Origin: Thalassovita mangrovi
GTDB taxonomy: Bacteria > Pseudomonadota > Alphaproteobacteria > Rhodobacterales > Rhodobacteraceae
Direction: 5' to 3'
Length of the DNA: 64,000 nucleotides
NCBI RefSeq assembly: GCF_009857745.1
Contig: NZ_WWEN01000002.1
Coordinates: 496,001 to 560,000 of the forward strand
Shown here piece after piece: positions 9,372-18,435 of the stretch. Position 1 is the first letter of the stretch, and the number at the start of each line of letters is the position of its first letter. A program made the position numbers and the translations under genes. Under the pieces are notes generated by a model. The model worked only from the letters and a program-made list of their open reading frames with translations. It searched no databases and had not been told where the DNA came from.

Positions 9372-9502
9372 GGCATATCTCCGGTCACGAAGGGTCGCTG
9401 GAAGGCCGCAGCGGGTGCGGGCCCTGTCGCCGGGCGGCATCAGCTTGCCGGTGGGGTGCCCCTGCCCGCCTGACGCGGATAGGAGCGAAGTGCATGGTTT
9501 CC

Positions 9503-12500
9503 TCAGACGGCGCCGGGCTTGCCTTCGGAGGCGTCCTTATCCGAAGCCACCCGGATCAGCCGCAGGTCGTGGAGGATGGCGAAAACCGCCGGTGTCACGA
9601 ACAGAGCCATCAGCGTCGCCCCGGTCAGCCCGAAGGCGAGGCTTGCCACGATCGGGCGCAGCAGCTGGGCCTGGGTGCTGGTTTCGAAAAGCAGCGGCGC
9701 CAGCCCCGCCACCGTGGTCAGCGAGGTCAGGAAGATCGCGCGGAACCGGTCGCCCGCCGCATCTCGTGCGGCGTCCATCATATCCGCGCCGGTTTCCAGT
9801 CGTTCCTTGATGAAGACCACCAGCAGGATGGAATCGTTCACCACCACCCCCGCCAGCGTCGCCAGCCCGACAAGGCTGGGCAGCGAGATTTGCAGCCCCA
9901 GGGCCATATGGCCCCAGATCACCCCGACCGCGCCAAGCGGGATCACCGCCAGAACGGCGACGGGTTGGATGAAGCTGCGGAACTGGAAGGACAGGATCAG
10001 GTAGACGCCGATCAGCCCGATCACCAAGTTGCGCATTAGCGAATTGCCGGTCGTCGCGGTATCCTCGGCCTCGCCCAGGATCGACACCGACACGCCGGGG
10101 CGCTTATCCGCCAGCTTGGGCAGGAAATCGGATTTCAGCGCCGCCATCAATTCGCGGGCATTGGCCACCGCCGGGTTGATCGTGCCCTGCACCGACACCG
10201 TGCGCCGCCCGTCGATGCGCTGGATGCTGGCATAGCCGCGCGAAGCGGTGATATCGGCCACCGCCGACAGCGGCACCAGCGCATTGTCCTGCCCGCGCAG
10301 CCGCAGCGCCGCGATATCGGCGGCGGTGGCGCGGTTATCAGCATCCAGCCGGGCGACGATGTCGATGGTGCCCTGCCCGTCGCGCAGTTCCAGCCCGGTA
10401 TCGCCACGGAACGCCGCGCGCAGCGTGGTCGCCACGTCGCGCGCGGTGATGCCAAGCGCGCCGGCCGCTTCGGGGTGCAGGGTGACGATATATTCCGGCT
10501 TGCCCGGCTTCAGGTCATAGGTGACGTCGCGCACCCCTTCGAAATCCATGAAGAACCGCCGCATTTCGCGCGCGGTGGTTTCCAGATCGGCAAGGTCGTT
10601 CCCCTGCAGCCGGATATCGATGGCCTTGCCGCCGACGCCGCGTTCCTTGTCGGTGAAACGCAGCGCCGCCATGTCGGGCAGCGGCCCGGTGGCTTTCTTC
10701 CAGGCGTCGAGGATCGCCGTCACCTCGGTCGTGCGCACCCCGGCGGGCAGCAGCCGCGCGCTGATCGTCGCCATATGCGGCCCGGTTTCGGGCGTGTCGG
10801 CATTGACCCCGTAGGACACGGTGTAGCTTTGCACCAGCGCCTGTCCGTCGGGCTGTTCAGGGGTCAATTCCGCGTTGATCTTCTCCAGCGCCTTGACGGC
10901 CTTCTTCACCCGCTGCTCGGTACGTTCCAGCGGCGCGCCCTGCACCAGCAGGAACCGCGCCTCGACCGTGTCGCTTTCCAGCTGCGGGAAGCTCTGGAAC
11001 TTGATGAAGCCGCCGGTATAGGGCGTCGCCGAGAACAGCAGCAGGAACGCCGCGACGCCCAGCGTCAGATACCGAAACCGCAGGGTCAGCGACGAAAACG
11101 GCAGCACGATCCGGTCGCGCACCCAGTCGAACCCGCGATTGACGGCGGCGCTGATCCGGCCGGGGCCGTCATCCTTCAAACTGTGGCTAAGGTGGTTGGG
11201 CAGGATCAGGAAGGCCTCGATCAGGCTGACGATCAGCACGATCATCAGGGTGATCGGGATGTATTTCAGCACCGCGCCGATACTGCCGCTCATGAAGGCC
11301 AAGGGCCCCACGATCATGGCCGTGGTCAGGAAGGACGCCAGAACCCCCGGCGCCACCTGCACCGCGCCGTTCACCGCGGCATCCAGCGCGCTTTCCCCGG
11401 CGCGCCTGCGGCGTTCGATGTTTTCCGAAATCACGATCGCGTCATCCATCAGCAGACCGATGGCGACCAGCAGCGCCACCATCGTCATCATGTTGATGGT
11501 CAGCCCGAAAACCTGCATCGCAAAGACCGCGCCCAGGAAGGACACCGGCAGCCCCATCGACACCCAGAAGGACAGCCGCAGACCGAAGAACAGCCACATG
11601 GTGACCAGCACCAGGATAAGCCCCTGGATGCCGTTGGCGGAAATGATCCGCAGCCGCTCGATGATGTTGGAAGTGCCGTCGGACGACAGTTCCAGCGCGA
11701 TATTGCCCGGCGCCTCGGCCCGGGCCGCGTCCAGCCGCGCCTTCAGCGCATCCATCACCCGCAGCGCGTCCTGGCTTTCGGTCTTGGTCACGTTGATCAG
11801 CGCCGCGCGCTGGCCGTTGTAATAGGACGCTTGCCAGGGATCGGCAAAGCGCGTGGTGATCGTCGCCACGTCGCCCAGCGTCACCTCGGCCCCGCCCGGC
11901 GAACTGGTCAGCGGCACCGAGGCCAGTTCCCCCGCACTGCGCCGTTCGCCAAGGAAGCGGATCAGGGCGTCGCCCTGGCTGCCTTCCAGCGTGCCGGCAG
12001 GCATGTCGAGGCTGCTGCGGGTCAGCGCCGTGGCCAGGTCGGATATGGTCAGGCCGAAGCGCTGCAGCGCATCGGCCGACAGTTCCACCGCGATTTCGCG
12101 GTCGGAAAAGCCCGCCACCTCGGCCCGGGTGATGCGCGGATCGTCGGTCAGGCTTTCGGCCAGCTGATCGGCATAGGCTAGCAACACATGCGGGTCTTCG
12201 GGCCCGGTCACCGCCACGGTGGCGACGCTGGCGATGCGTTCGACGATGCGGCCGACCGGGCTTTCGGCCTGATCGGGCAGACCGCTGACACCGTCGACCG
12301 CCGCGGTCACGTCGTTGTAGAACCGCTGCATATCGGCACCTTCGACGATCTCGGCGGTCAGCACCGCCTGATTGTCGCGCGCCAGGCAGGTCAGCTCAGA
12401 CAGGTTATCGACCGCGCGCACCGGGTCTTCCACCGCCGCGCAGATGCCGCGTTCGACCTCCGCCGGCGACGCGCCGGGGTAGGAAATGCGCACCTCGACC

Positions 12501-12625
12501 TCAGAGGACGGCACCACCGGAAAGGTGTCGCGCTGCAAGGTCGGCAAGGCCACCAGCCCCAGCACGGCCAGCGCCATCATCAGGATGTTGGCGGCGGTGG
12601 GATGCGTCGCGAAAAGCCGGATCAT
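9503..12625 (-). CDS. RND-family efflux pump, inner-membrane permease (AcrB-like)
   Basis: Proton-driven exporter of drugs or other toxic compounds, working with the adaptor encoded upstream. The 1040-residue length matches AcrB/MexB. There is an N-terminal TM1 (NILMMALAVLGLVALP), a large periplasmic loop, a TM block with the proton-relay aspartates in LLMDDAIV, a second periplasmic loop after about residue 530, and a final TM block (VVNDSILLVVFIKERLE). Its ATG overlaps the adaptor stop as ATGA. No outer-membrane channel gene is adjacent, so a TolC-like protein must be encoded elsewhere. The substrate is unknown. Confidence 0.92.
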   Translation of the reverse strand: MIRLFATHPTAANILMMALAVLGLVALPTLQRDTFPVVPSSEVEVRISYPGASPAEVERGICAAVEDPVRAVDNLSELTCLARDNQAVLTAEIVEGADMQRFYNDVTAAVDGVSGLPDQAESPVGRIVERIASVATVAVTGPEDPHVLLAYADQLAESLTDDPRITRAEVAGFSDREIAVELSADALQRFGLTISDLATALTRSSLDMPAGTLEGSQGDALIRFLGERRSAGELASVPLTSSPGGAEVTLGDVATITTRFADPWQASYYNGQRAALINVTKTESQDALRVMDALKARLDAARAEAPGNIALELSSDGTSNIIERLRIISANGIQGLILVLVTMWLFFGLRLSFWVSMGLPVSFLGAVFAMQVFGLTINMMTMVALLVAIGLLMDDAIVISENIERRRRAGESALDAAVNGAVQVAPGVLASFLTTAMIVGPLAFMSGSIGAVLKYIPITLMIVLIVSLIEAFLILPNHLSHSLKDDGPGRISAAVNRGFDWVRDRIVLPFSSLTLRFRYLTLGVAAFLLLFSATPYTGGFIKFQSFPQLESDTVEARFLLVQGAPLERTEQRVKKAVKALEKINAELTPEQPDGQALVQSYTVSYGVNADTPETGPHMATISARLLPAGVRTTEVTAILDAWKKATGPLPDMAALRFTDKERGVGGKAIDIRLQGNDLADLETTAREMRRFFMDFEGVRDVTYDLKPGKPEYIVTLHPEAAGALGITARDVATTLRAAFRGDTGLELRDGQGTIDIVARLDADNRATAADIAALRLRGQDNALVPLSAVADITASRGYASIQRIDGRRTVSVQGTINPAVANARELMAALKSDFLPKLADKRPGVSVSILGEAEDTATTGNSLMRNLVIGLIGVYLILSFQFRSFIQPVAVLAVIPLGAVGVIWGHMALGLQISLPSLVGLATLAGVVVNDSILLVVFIKERLETGADMMDAARDAAGDRFRAIFLTSLTTVAGLAPLLFETSTQAQLLRPIVASLAFGLTGATLMALFVTPAVFAILHDLRLIRVASDKDASEGKPGAV

Positions 12626-13917
12626 TTCGCCTGCTCCGCGCCGCGGGCCAGCTGCGCGATTTCAGCCTTGAGCGCCTTGTCCTCCATCGGTTTGACCGCC
12701 ATGCCGGGCACCGCGACCGCCGGGTCGGTGACCACGAGCTGTTCGCCCGCCTCGATCCCGCTGGCGATCACCGCGATCGATCCGACGCTATAGGCGGTCT
12801 TCACCTTGCGCGGTTCCAGCTTGCCCTCGGCACTCACCACCAGGGCCTTGCCATCGCGCACCGCATCGATCGGCGCAGCCAGCACTTCGCGCGGCGGCGC
12901 GCTCAGCTCGACCGACACGAAGGTGTTGCGGCGCAGCGGCGGGCGCTGCCCGGCCGCGGCCTGCCCCATCGGATCGTCGATCCGCACCACGATGCCGGTG
13001 CTTTGGGTGCGCGCATCAATCGCCTCGGACACCCGCATCACCTGCGCATCCCACGATGCGGTGTGATCCGGCGCCGGCAGGTTCACCCGCGCCTTCAGAT
13101 CCATCACCATGCCGCCCGGCCCAAGCGCGCGCACCACCGGCCCCATATGGCCCAGCGGGAATTGCGCCGCGACCTCGACGGCTTCGGTGCCTTCGGCGGT
13201 CAGCAGGGCCTGACCGCGGGTGATCACCTGGCCCTGCTCGGCCGACACCGTGTTGATGCGAATGTCATAAGGCGCAGTAATCGTTGTGAAATCGAGCGAC
13301 CTTGCCGCGCTGGCGCGTTGCGCCGACAGCACCTCGCGCTCGGCGTCGTTTAGCGCCAGCTGGTTCTGGATTTCCGCCACCTTGCTGCGCGCGGTGAGTT
13401 CCTGGCGACGGGCCTGATCCAGCGCCGCGGCGCTGGCGACGCCGCGTTCGGCCAGGTCTTGCTGCCGGGCGACTTCGGCATGGCTGAGTTCGAGGTCCTT
13501 CTGGACCAGGTCGAGGCTCACCGCGAGGGTTTCGTTCTTCACGTCCAGCGCCCGCATCTGCGCGTCGATCTGGGCCAGGGTCAGCTTGATGTCGGCCTCT
13601 TCGATTCGCAGCAGCACCGTGCCTTCCGGCACGATCTCACCGCTGGCGAGCAGCTCCGAGGTTTCGATCACCTCACCCTCGACCCGGGCAACGGCGCGCC
13701 ATTCGCGCGCCGGTTCGACCTGCCCGTATCCCACCGTGCGCGGCGTCAGCATCACCGGCTCAAGCGTGATAACGCGCACCGGCGTCGGCTGACGCTGGCG
13801 TTCCTTGCCGGACGGCGGCTGCGCCAGCTGATCCGAATATGCGATGGACAGCGCCCCGAGCGCCACTGGTACAGCCACGGCGAGAGCGCGCGAAAGACCG
13901 GTCAGTAACTTCTTCAT
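12622..13917 (-). CDS. RND efflux periplasmic adaptor (membrane fusion protein)
   Basis: Links the RND permease to an outer-membrane channel. ATG 13917 is chosen because it begins a signal/anchor sequence (KKLLTGLSRALAVAVPVALGAL) and a G-rich Shine-Dalgarno stretch precedes it; the frame extends upstream without plausible coding. The 431-residue protein shows a lipoyl half (RVEGEVIETSELLASGE), an alpha-hairpin coiled coil about residues 120-210 rich in Leu, Glu and Gln, the second lipoyl half (ITAPYDIRINTVSAEQGQ) and beta-barrel and membrane-proximal domains. It is the first gene of a two-gene operon. Confidence 0.9.
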   Translation of the reverse strand: MKKLLTGLSRALAVAVPVALGALSIAYSDQLAQPPSGKERQRQPTPVRVITLEPVMLTPRTVGYGQVEPAREWRAVARVEGEVIETSELLASGEIVPEGTVLLRIEEADIKLTLAQIDAQMRALDVKNETLAVSLDLVQKDLELSHAEVARQQDLAERGVASAAALDQARRQELTARSKVAEIQNQLALNDAEREVLSAQRASAARSLDFTTITAPYDIRINTVSAEQGQVITRGQALLTAEGTEAVEVAAQFPLGHMGPVVRALGPGGMVMDLKARVNLPAPDHTASWDAQVMRVSEAIDARTQSTGIVVRIDDPMGQAAAGQRPPLRRNTFVSVELSAPPREVLAAPIDAVRDGKALVVSAEGKLEPRKVKTAYSVGSIAVIASGIEAGEQLVVTDPAVAVPGMAVKPMEDKALKAEIAQLARGAEQAK

Positions 13918-13947
13918 CCCTGAACCCCCTACTACGGTCGGGGGCAG

Positions 13948-13975
13948 GCTATATCGGGGAGTGTCAAATGCACAA
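13948..13975 (-). promoter_or_regulatory. Weak promoter candidate for the RND efflux operon
   Basis: Read on the minus strand, TTGTGC and TATAGC are 16 bases apart and end 30 bases before the adaptor ATG. A perfect TTGACA also lies within the spacer, but no -10 box is correctly placed for it. The match is modest. Confidence 0.25.
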
Positions 13976-14150
13976 TTGGGAATGTTAGCAAAAGCGAAAA
14001 AAGACAACCGGAGGAATGGAAGGCCATTCCGCCGGGCCGGTTATTCCTGCGAAAACGGGTCCGCCGTTGGCAACGGGTCCGAGCTGCAGCGCCCTTGCGC
14101 TTTGCGCGTGGAACGCTGCAGCCCCGGAAGCACCGAACTCGTTACAATTC

Positions 14151-14168
14151 GGATGAACTGATTCATCC
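14151..14168 (-). terminator. Hairpin after the cyanase/ferredoxin operon
   Basis: Perfect 7-base stem GGATGAA/TTCATCC with a 4-base loop, 23 bases beyond the ferredoxin stop, at the 3' end of the nine-gene operon. No T-run follows, so intrinsic termination is uncertain. Confidence 0.35.
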
Positions 14169-14191
14169 AAGGCACGGATATATGGGGAAAC

Positions 14192-14515
14192 TCACCCCTG
14201 CTGCGCCGGAACCTCGACGCGCAGGCCGTCGTCTTCCTCGGTCAGGGTGATCTGGCAGGACAGGCGCGACCGGGTCTCGTCGGCTTCCCAGGCGAAATCC
14301 AGCAGGTCGGCTTCCTGCTCCTCTTTCGGCGGCAGCCGATCGACCCATTCGGGGTCAATGTAAACATGGCAGGTTGAACAGCTGCAGGCGCCGCCGCATT
14401 CGGCCAGGATGCCCGGCACATTGGCGTCGCGGGCGGCTTCCATCAGGGTCAGGCCGGGGTTGGCTTCGGTGGTGATTTCCGCCCCGTCGGCGGTGGTGAA
14501 GGTGATCTTGATCAT
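14192..14515 (-). CDS. [2Fe-2S] ferredoxin (adrenodoxin/putidaredoxin type)
   Basis: Small cytoplasmic electron carrier. The 107-residue protein has the cluster ligands in the spacing of vertebrate-type ferredoxins: C40, C46, C49 and C87, with an extra C44. The acidic stretch EEQEADLLDFAWE, usually the contact surface for the partner reductase or oxygenase, is present. It is the last gene of the operon, 11 bases after the ferredoxin reductase. Such pairs usually feed cytochrome P450s or Rieske oxygenases; neither is encoded here. The acyl-CoA-dehydrogenase-like flavoprotein is the only candidate local oxidoreductase, and its use of this pair is inference. Confidence 0.9.
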   Translation of the reverse strand: MIKITFTTADGAEITTEANPGLTLMEAARDANVPGILAECGGACSCSTCHVYIDPEWVDRLPPKEEQEADLLDFAWEADETRSRLSCQITLTEEDDGLRVEVPAQQG

Positions 14516-14526
14516 AGTCTGTTCCG

Positions 14527-15759
14527 TCAGGCCGCAAGGCCGGTTGCGAGGGGAAGGGATTTCAGCGGGGTTTCGGGATCGGCCACGGCATCGCGCAGCG
14601 GCGAATTGCCCGCCTCGATCAGCCGCTTGCCGGTCATATAGGCGCGCGGGTCGTTCAAAGCGTCCACCGACAGCAGCCGGTCACCGGCGAAGTACCAATG
14701 GCTTTGGCTGCCCGGTTTGTCGCCGGGGCGGCGGATCACCGTGTCGAAGCCGGTGTTCAGCCCGGCGATCTGCAGCTTCACGTCGTATTGGTCGGACCAG
14801 AACCAGGGCCTGGGCACGTAAGGCACCCCCTGCCCCATGATGCTGGCCGCGACCGCTTCGGCGTGGTCGATGGCGTTGGGCACGCTTTCCAGCCGCAGCC
14901 GCCCGGTGCCGTAAGGGAACGAGGCGCAATCGCCCGCCGCAAAGATCCCGGCGGCGGAGGTTTCGCCGAACCCGTCGACGGCAATACCGTTCTCCAGCAC
15001 CAGCCCGGCCGTTTCGGCCAGTTCCGTGGCGGGGCGCACGCCGATACCGGCGATCACGAAATCGACCTCGATCTGGCGCCCGTCGGACAGGGTTGCGGCG
15101 GTGACGCGGCCATCGGTGCCGGTGAGTCCGCTCAGCCCGGTGGATTCGAGGATCTCGACGCCGTGGCCTTCATGCAGGGCGCGGAAATAATCGGCGGTCT
15201 CGGCGGAGGCGACGCGGGCCAGGATGCGCGGGGCCATTTCGACCAGCGTCACCTTCAACCCCTTCGAGGCTGCGACCGCCGCCGCCTCCAGCCCGATATA
15301 GCCGCCACCGACGATCAGCACGTGACGGCCTGCCACGAATTCCGGCGCCATGGCATCGGCATCGGCCAGCGTGCGCATCACGTAAACGCCGCCCAGATCG
15401 CCACCAATGGCGGCAGGCAGGCGGATCGGCGGCGCGCCGGTGCACAGCGCAATCGCATCGCAGGTCAGGCTGTCACCGTTTTCCAGCACCAGAGTGCGGG
15501 TCGCGGCATCCAGACCGGACACCCGGCAACCGGTGCGCAGGTCGAACCCCTGCTCTGCATAAAAGCTTTCGGGCCGCAGGTAGAGCCGTTCCAGCGCCAT
15601 GTCGCCCGACATGTATTTCTTGGACAGCGGCGGGCGCTGATAGGGCGGCGCGGTTTCTTCGCCGATCAGGCTGATCTGTCCGTCGAAGTTCAGCGCGCGC
15701 AGTTTCGCCGCCAGCGCCGCGCCTGCCTGGCCGGCGCCCACGATACCGATATGGGTCAT
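14527..15759 (-). CDS. FAD-dependent ferredoxin reductase (putidaredoxin reductase family)
   Basis: Transfers electrons from NAD(P)H to the ferredoxin encoded immediately downstream. The 410-residue protein has the FAD motif GAGQAG at its N-terminus, PPYQRPPLSKKY typical of the putidaredoxin/rubredoxin reductase family, the NAD-binding GGGYIG near residue 153, and the second FAD motif IFAAGDCASF near residue 275. The start at 15759 has GGAG 8 bases upstream. A very stable 14-base hairpin (15778-15808) separates it from cyanase and may reduce or tune its expression relative to the upstream genes. Confidence 0.9.
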   Translation of the reverse strand: MTHIGIVGAGQAGAALAAKLRALNFDGQISLIGEETAPPYQRPPLSKKYMSGDMALERLYLRPESFYAEQGFDLRTGCRVSGLDAATRTLVLENGDSLTCDAIALCTGAPPIRLPAAIGGDLGGVYVMRTLADADAMAPEFVAGRHVLIVGGGYIGLEAAAVAASKGLKVTLVEMAPRILARVASAETADYFRALHEGHGVEILESTGLSGLTGTDGRVTAATLSDGRQIEVDFVIAGIGVRPATELAETAGLVLENGIAVDGFGETSAAGIFAAGDCASFPYGTGRLRLESVPNAIDHAEAVAASIMGQGVPYVPRPWFWSDQYDVKLQIAGLNTGFDTVIRRPGDKPGSQSHWYFAGDRLLSVDALNDPRAYMTGKRLIEAGNSPLRDAVADPETPLKSLPLATGLAA

Positions 15760-15777
15760 GAGGGAATCTCCGGGTAG

Positions 15778-15808
15778 GTGCCAGGGGGCGGCAACCGCCC
15801 CCTGGCAC
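15778..15808 (-). terminator. Strong intercistronic hairpin between cyanase and ferredoxin reductase
   Basis: GTGCCAGGGGGCGG (15778-15791), loop CAA, CCGCCCCCTGGCAC (15795-15808): a perfect 14-base stem beginning 5 bases after the cyanase stop. No T-run follows, so it may act as an mRNA stabiliser, processing site or partial terminator. Confidence 0.55.
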
Positions 15809-15812
15809 AGGA

Positions 15813-16265
15813 TCAGTACATCTTGTAGGGCAGGAACTTGCCGTCGAGCACGATCTTGACGCGGTCGCCCGCGGGGTTTTCTTCGCGCGAGATGTCCATG
15901 GTGAAATCGATCGCCGACATGATGCCGTCGCCGAATTCTTCCTCGATCAGCGCCTTCATGGTGGTGCCGTAGACGCTGATCACCTCATAGAGGCGATAGA
16001 TCAGCGGATCGGTCGGCACGGCGGTCGGCAGCGACCCGCGATAGGGCACGGTCATCAGCAGCGCGACCTCTTCGTCCGAGAAGTTCAGACCCATGGCGTT
16101 GCCCGCCTTTTCGATCTGTTCCTTGGACAGCGAAATCTGACCCATCAGCGCGGCGGTGGTCCATTCCTTCGACTGACCGACAGCGGCGGCCACATCAGCC
16201 CACTTGATGTCGTTGAAGGTTTTGTGCGCGACGATTTTCTCGGTCAGTTCAGCACGTGTAGTCAT
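15813..16265 (-). CDS. cynS: Cyanate hydratase (cyanase)
   Basis: Converts cyanate plus bicarbonate to ammonia and carbon dioxide (via carbamate), detoxifying cyanate and freeing nitrogen. The 150-residue length and full-length resemblance to E. coli CynS are clear: an N-terminal helical DNA-binding-like domain, then PLIYRLYEVISVYGTTMKAL and FGDGIMSAIDF, ending DGKFLPYKMY. The catalytic triad is present as R91, E94 and S117. It lies in an operon with a nitrate/cyanate-type ABC importer, rhodanese and a flavoprotein. The presence of rhodanese suggests the cyanate may come from a sulfur-containing precursor. Confidence 0.95.
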   Translation of the reverse strand: MTTRAELTEKIVAHKTFNDIKWADVAAAVGQSKEWTTAALMGQISLSKEQIEKAGNAMGLNFSDEEVALLMTVPYRGSLPTAVPTDPLIYRLYEVISVYGTTMKALIEEEFGDGIMSAIDFTMDISREENPAGDRVKIVLDGKFLPYKMY

Positions 16266-16306
16266 TGGGGTAGTCTCCAGTCAGTAGTTAAGAATTCAGG
16301 GGATGA

Positions 16307-17164
16307 TCAGCCCGTGAAGGGCAGACCTTCTTCGATTGGCAGGGACGGATCGCGCGACCATTCGTTCCACGACCCGAAGTAGATCGACACATCCTTCACC
16401 CCCGCTTCCTTCAGCGCGAGGAAGGTGTTCGAGGCCCGCGCGCCCTTGAAGCAATAGAGCTTCACCGGCGTGTCGGGGGTGATGCCCACGGTGGCGCATT
16501 CGGCCAGCACCTCGTCTTTCGACTTCAGCATCGAGCCAAGCGCGGTGGGTTTCATCATGCGGTACCATTCGATCCAGACGGCACCGGGGATGCGGCCCTT
16601 GCGCGGGCAGAAATCGACGCCATAGGGCGACGACGACGCGGCGATCCATTCGTCGATGTCGCGCACGTCCAGGATGACCGCGCCGTCATCTTCGATGGCG
16701 GCCTTCATGTCCTCGACATCCATCATGATCGACGCCGCCTCTTCGTCGATGTCGAACCCGGCGGGCACCGGCGCGACCGCTTCGGTCGACACCGGCATGG
16801 CTTCGGCTTCCCAGGCGGCGAAACCGCCATGCAGCACCTTGACCGCCGGGTAGCCGAGGAAGCTCAGCAGGTAAAAGCCGCGGCAGGACTGACCGAAACC
16901 GGTGTTCATCGACGCCTCATAGATCACGGCGGTCTTTTTGCCATCGAGGCCCGCTGCGCCGAATTCGGCGGCGAATTTGTCTTTCAGTTCCGCCATGCCC
17001 GAGGCGTCGGAAGTGGCGAGGAAGGTGAAGATGTCATGCATGTTCACCGCGCCGGGGATATGGCCCGCGGCATAGCTTTCGGGGTCGCGGGTATCGATCA
17101 CAACGGCGACGTCGCCGTCGATCATGGGCTTGAGTTCTTCGGGAGTTACGAGTGCGCTAGTCAT
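16307..17164 (-). CDS. Two-domain sulfurtransferase (rhodanese/thiosulfate sulfurtransferase family)
   Basis: Transfers sulfane sulfur between donors and acceptors such as cyanide or thiols through a cysteine persulfide. The 285-residue protein has an N-terminal rhodanese-like domain (VIDTRDPESYAAGHIPGAVN) that lacks the active cysteine, and a C-terminal catalytic domain (VILDVRDIDEWIA, KGRIPGAVWIEW) with the loop CFKGAR starting at C238. Thiosulfate enzymes usually have CRKGVT and mercaptopyruvate enzymes CGSGVT, so this loop is divergent and donor choice is open. An AAGGGA precedes the ATG. The gene sits between the flavoprotein and cyanase. Confidence 0.9.
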   Translation of the reverse strand: MTSALVTPEELKPMIDGDVAVVIDTRDPESYAAGHIPGAVNMHDIFTFLATSDASGMAELKDKFAAEFGAAGLDGKKTAVIYEASMNTGFGQSCRGFYLLSFLGYPAVKVLHGGFAAWEAEAMPVSTEAVAPVPAGFDIDEEAASIMMDVEDMKAAIEDDGAVILDVRDIDEWIAASSSPYGVDFCPRKGRIPGAVWIEWYRMMKPTALGSMLKSKDEVLAECATVGITPDTPVKLYCFKGARASNTFLALKEAGVKDVSIYFGSWNEWSRDPSLPIEEGLPFTG

Positions 17165-17228
17165 TGTTTTATTTCCCTTTTCTGGTCCCTGTTGGTTTAA
17201 AACCGTGACAATCGTTATCCGTTCCCCT

Positions 17229-17246
17229 GACGCGCCCGGGCGCGTC
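17229..17246 (-). terminator. Intercistronic palindrome between flavoprotein and sulfurtransferase
   Basis: GACGCGCCC/GGGCGCGTC is an uninterrupted 18-base palindrome, extended by CCCC (17224-17227) and GGGG (17247-17250) with one bulged T. It lies in the 118-base gap between the genes. No T-run is present. Confidence 0.4.
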
Positions 17247-17282
17247 GGGGGGCAATTCGCACTCCTCCCTCCGGTGTTCGGC

Positions 17283-18386
17283 TCAGCCCAGTTCGGCCAG
17301 CATCTTGCGCAGGTGCTTGGTGGCCGGGGTCACGATGCCGACGAAATAGGCTTCGCGCATGCGCCGCTGCGCCGCGCCGTGGCTGACATAGCCGCGCGCC
17401 CCGCAATGCAGCATCGCGTAATGCGCCGCTTCCATCGCCAGCTCGCCGCCCGTCAGCCGCGCCTGCAGCACGCGCTTCCAGTAGTCGGGGCTTTCGTCAT
17501 AGGGCGTCTTGGACAGGTCCAGCACCTCGGCCACCAGCGCGTCGTATTCGGCCTGGAAATCCTCGGGCTGCTTGTCGAGATACTGGTTCACATGGCCCAG
17601 CGGCGTCTTGACCTGCTCCATCAGGTCGATCGAGCTTTTGATCATGCCGGCGGCCATCCCGCATTGCAGCAGCACGAAACCGCCGCGGATGCGCTTGATG
17701 AATTCCGGCGCCGGGTCGCCGATGACCTGTTCGTCGGGGATGAACACGTCGCGGAACTGGATATTGGCGGTGGCGGTGCCGCCCATGGCGACGAATTCGT
17801 GGTCGAGCTTGAGCTTCACGCCCTTGGCTTCATCGGCATGGGCGATGGCCATGACGGTCTTGACCTTGCCGTCTTCCTCGACCGAGAACATGATCCCGAA
17901 CCAGCCGTCCTCGGACAGGTTCGACACCCAGGGCAGGATGCCCTTGACCGAATAGCCGCCGTCGACCCGCTTGCCCTTGAGCCGCAGCGGTTCGATCTCG
18001 GCGATCGATTTCATCGGGTTCGACATGCCGGTGCCACCCAGGATTTCGCCGGTGGCAACCTTGGGCAGGACATTTTCTTTCAGCCAGTCGTTGTCGGAAC
18101 TGGCGATATACCAGGCCAGCGCATCCTGGCACCACATGCAGAACCCGGTGGAGAGACATTTTTCCGACGCTTTCGCCATGGTGACGATGGCATCCGACAG
18201 GTCGGTCGCCGCATCGGTGCCGCCGATATGGGTGCCGTAGGCGCCTGCCGCGCCCATGGCGCGCATGATCTCTTCGGGATAGAAGCGCTCTTCGTCGATC
18301 TTGCGGGCGATGGAGGCGAGGTCGGTGGTTGCGATGCGCTCAATGGCATCGAAATCGGGCGCTTTGGGAGTGGTCGCGATGTTCAT
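17283..18386 (-). CDS. Acyl-CoA dehydrogenase-like flavoprotein
   Basis: Member of the acyl-CoA dehydrogenase fold, which includes both true dehydrogenases and flavin-dependent monooxygenases acting on small sulfur or nitrogen compounds. The start at 18386 is chosen for its AGGAG about 9 bases upstream; the longer frame is non-conserved. Within 367 residues are an N-terminal helical domain, a central beta domain with GGTGMSNPMKSIAEIEPL and GYSVKGILPWVSNL, and a C-terminal helical domain with CGARGYVSHGAAQRRMREAY. The family's usual catalytic glutamate was not located. The company of cyanase, rhodanese and a ferredoxin pair favours an oxidative role on a small substrate over beta-oxidation, but that is inference. 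Confidence 0.8.
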   Translation of the reverse strand: MNIATTPKAPDFDAIERIATTDLASIARKIDEERFYPEEIMRAMGAAGAYGTHIGGTDAATDLSDAIVTMAKASEKCLSTGFCMWCQDALAWYIASSDNDWLKENVLPKVATGEILGGTGMSNPMKSIAEIEPLRLKGKRVDGGYSVKGILPWVSNLSEDGWFGIMFSVEEDGKVKTVMAIAHADEAKGVKLKLDHEFVAMGGTATANIQFRDVFIPDEQVIGDPAPEFIKRIRGGFVLLQCGMAAGMIKSSIDLMEQVKTPLGHVNQYLDKQPEDFQAEYDALVAEVLDLSKTPYDESPDYWKRVLQARLTGGELAMEAAHYAMLHCGARGYVSHGAAQRRMREAYFVGIVTPATKHLRKMLAELG

Positions 18387-18435
18387 GAGGGAGGCTCCTG
18401 GTACGGGCATGACGATAGGTAGGGTGAGGGCCCGC

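Larger units (their letters stand above)
13918..14191. other. Intergenic region between ferredoxin 3' end and efflux operon
   Basis: 274 bases without a credible gene. It holds a 7-base stem with 4-base loop (14151-14168, GGATGAA/TTCATCC) just after the ferredoxin stop, two direct copies of ACGGGTCCG (14055-14063 and 14073-14081), and two copies of the self-complementary GCTGCAGC (14083-14090, 14115-14122). The efflux promoter candidate is at its left end. Confidence 0.5.

Noticed and set aside
14055-14122. Direct repeats ACGGGTCCG and GCTGCAGC as an operator or attachment site
   Set aside because: Only two copies each, short, and with no neighbouring integrase or regulator.
17283-18386. Treating the flavoprotein as a fatty-acid acyl-CoA dehydrogenase
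   Set aside because: No beta-oxidation neighbours and the usual catalytic glutamate was not found; kept as a fold-level call.
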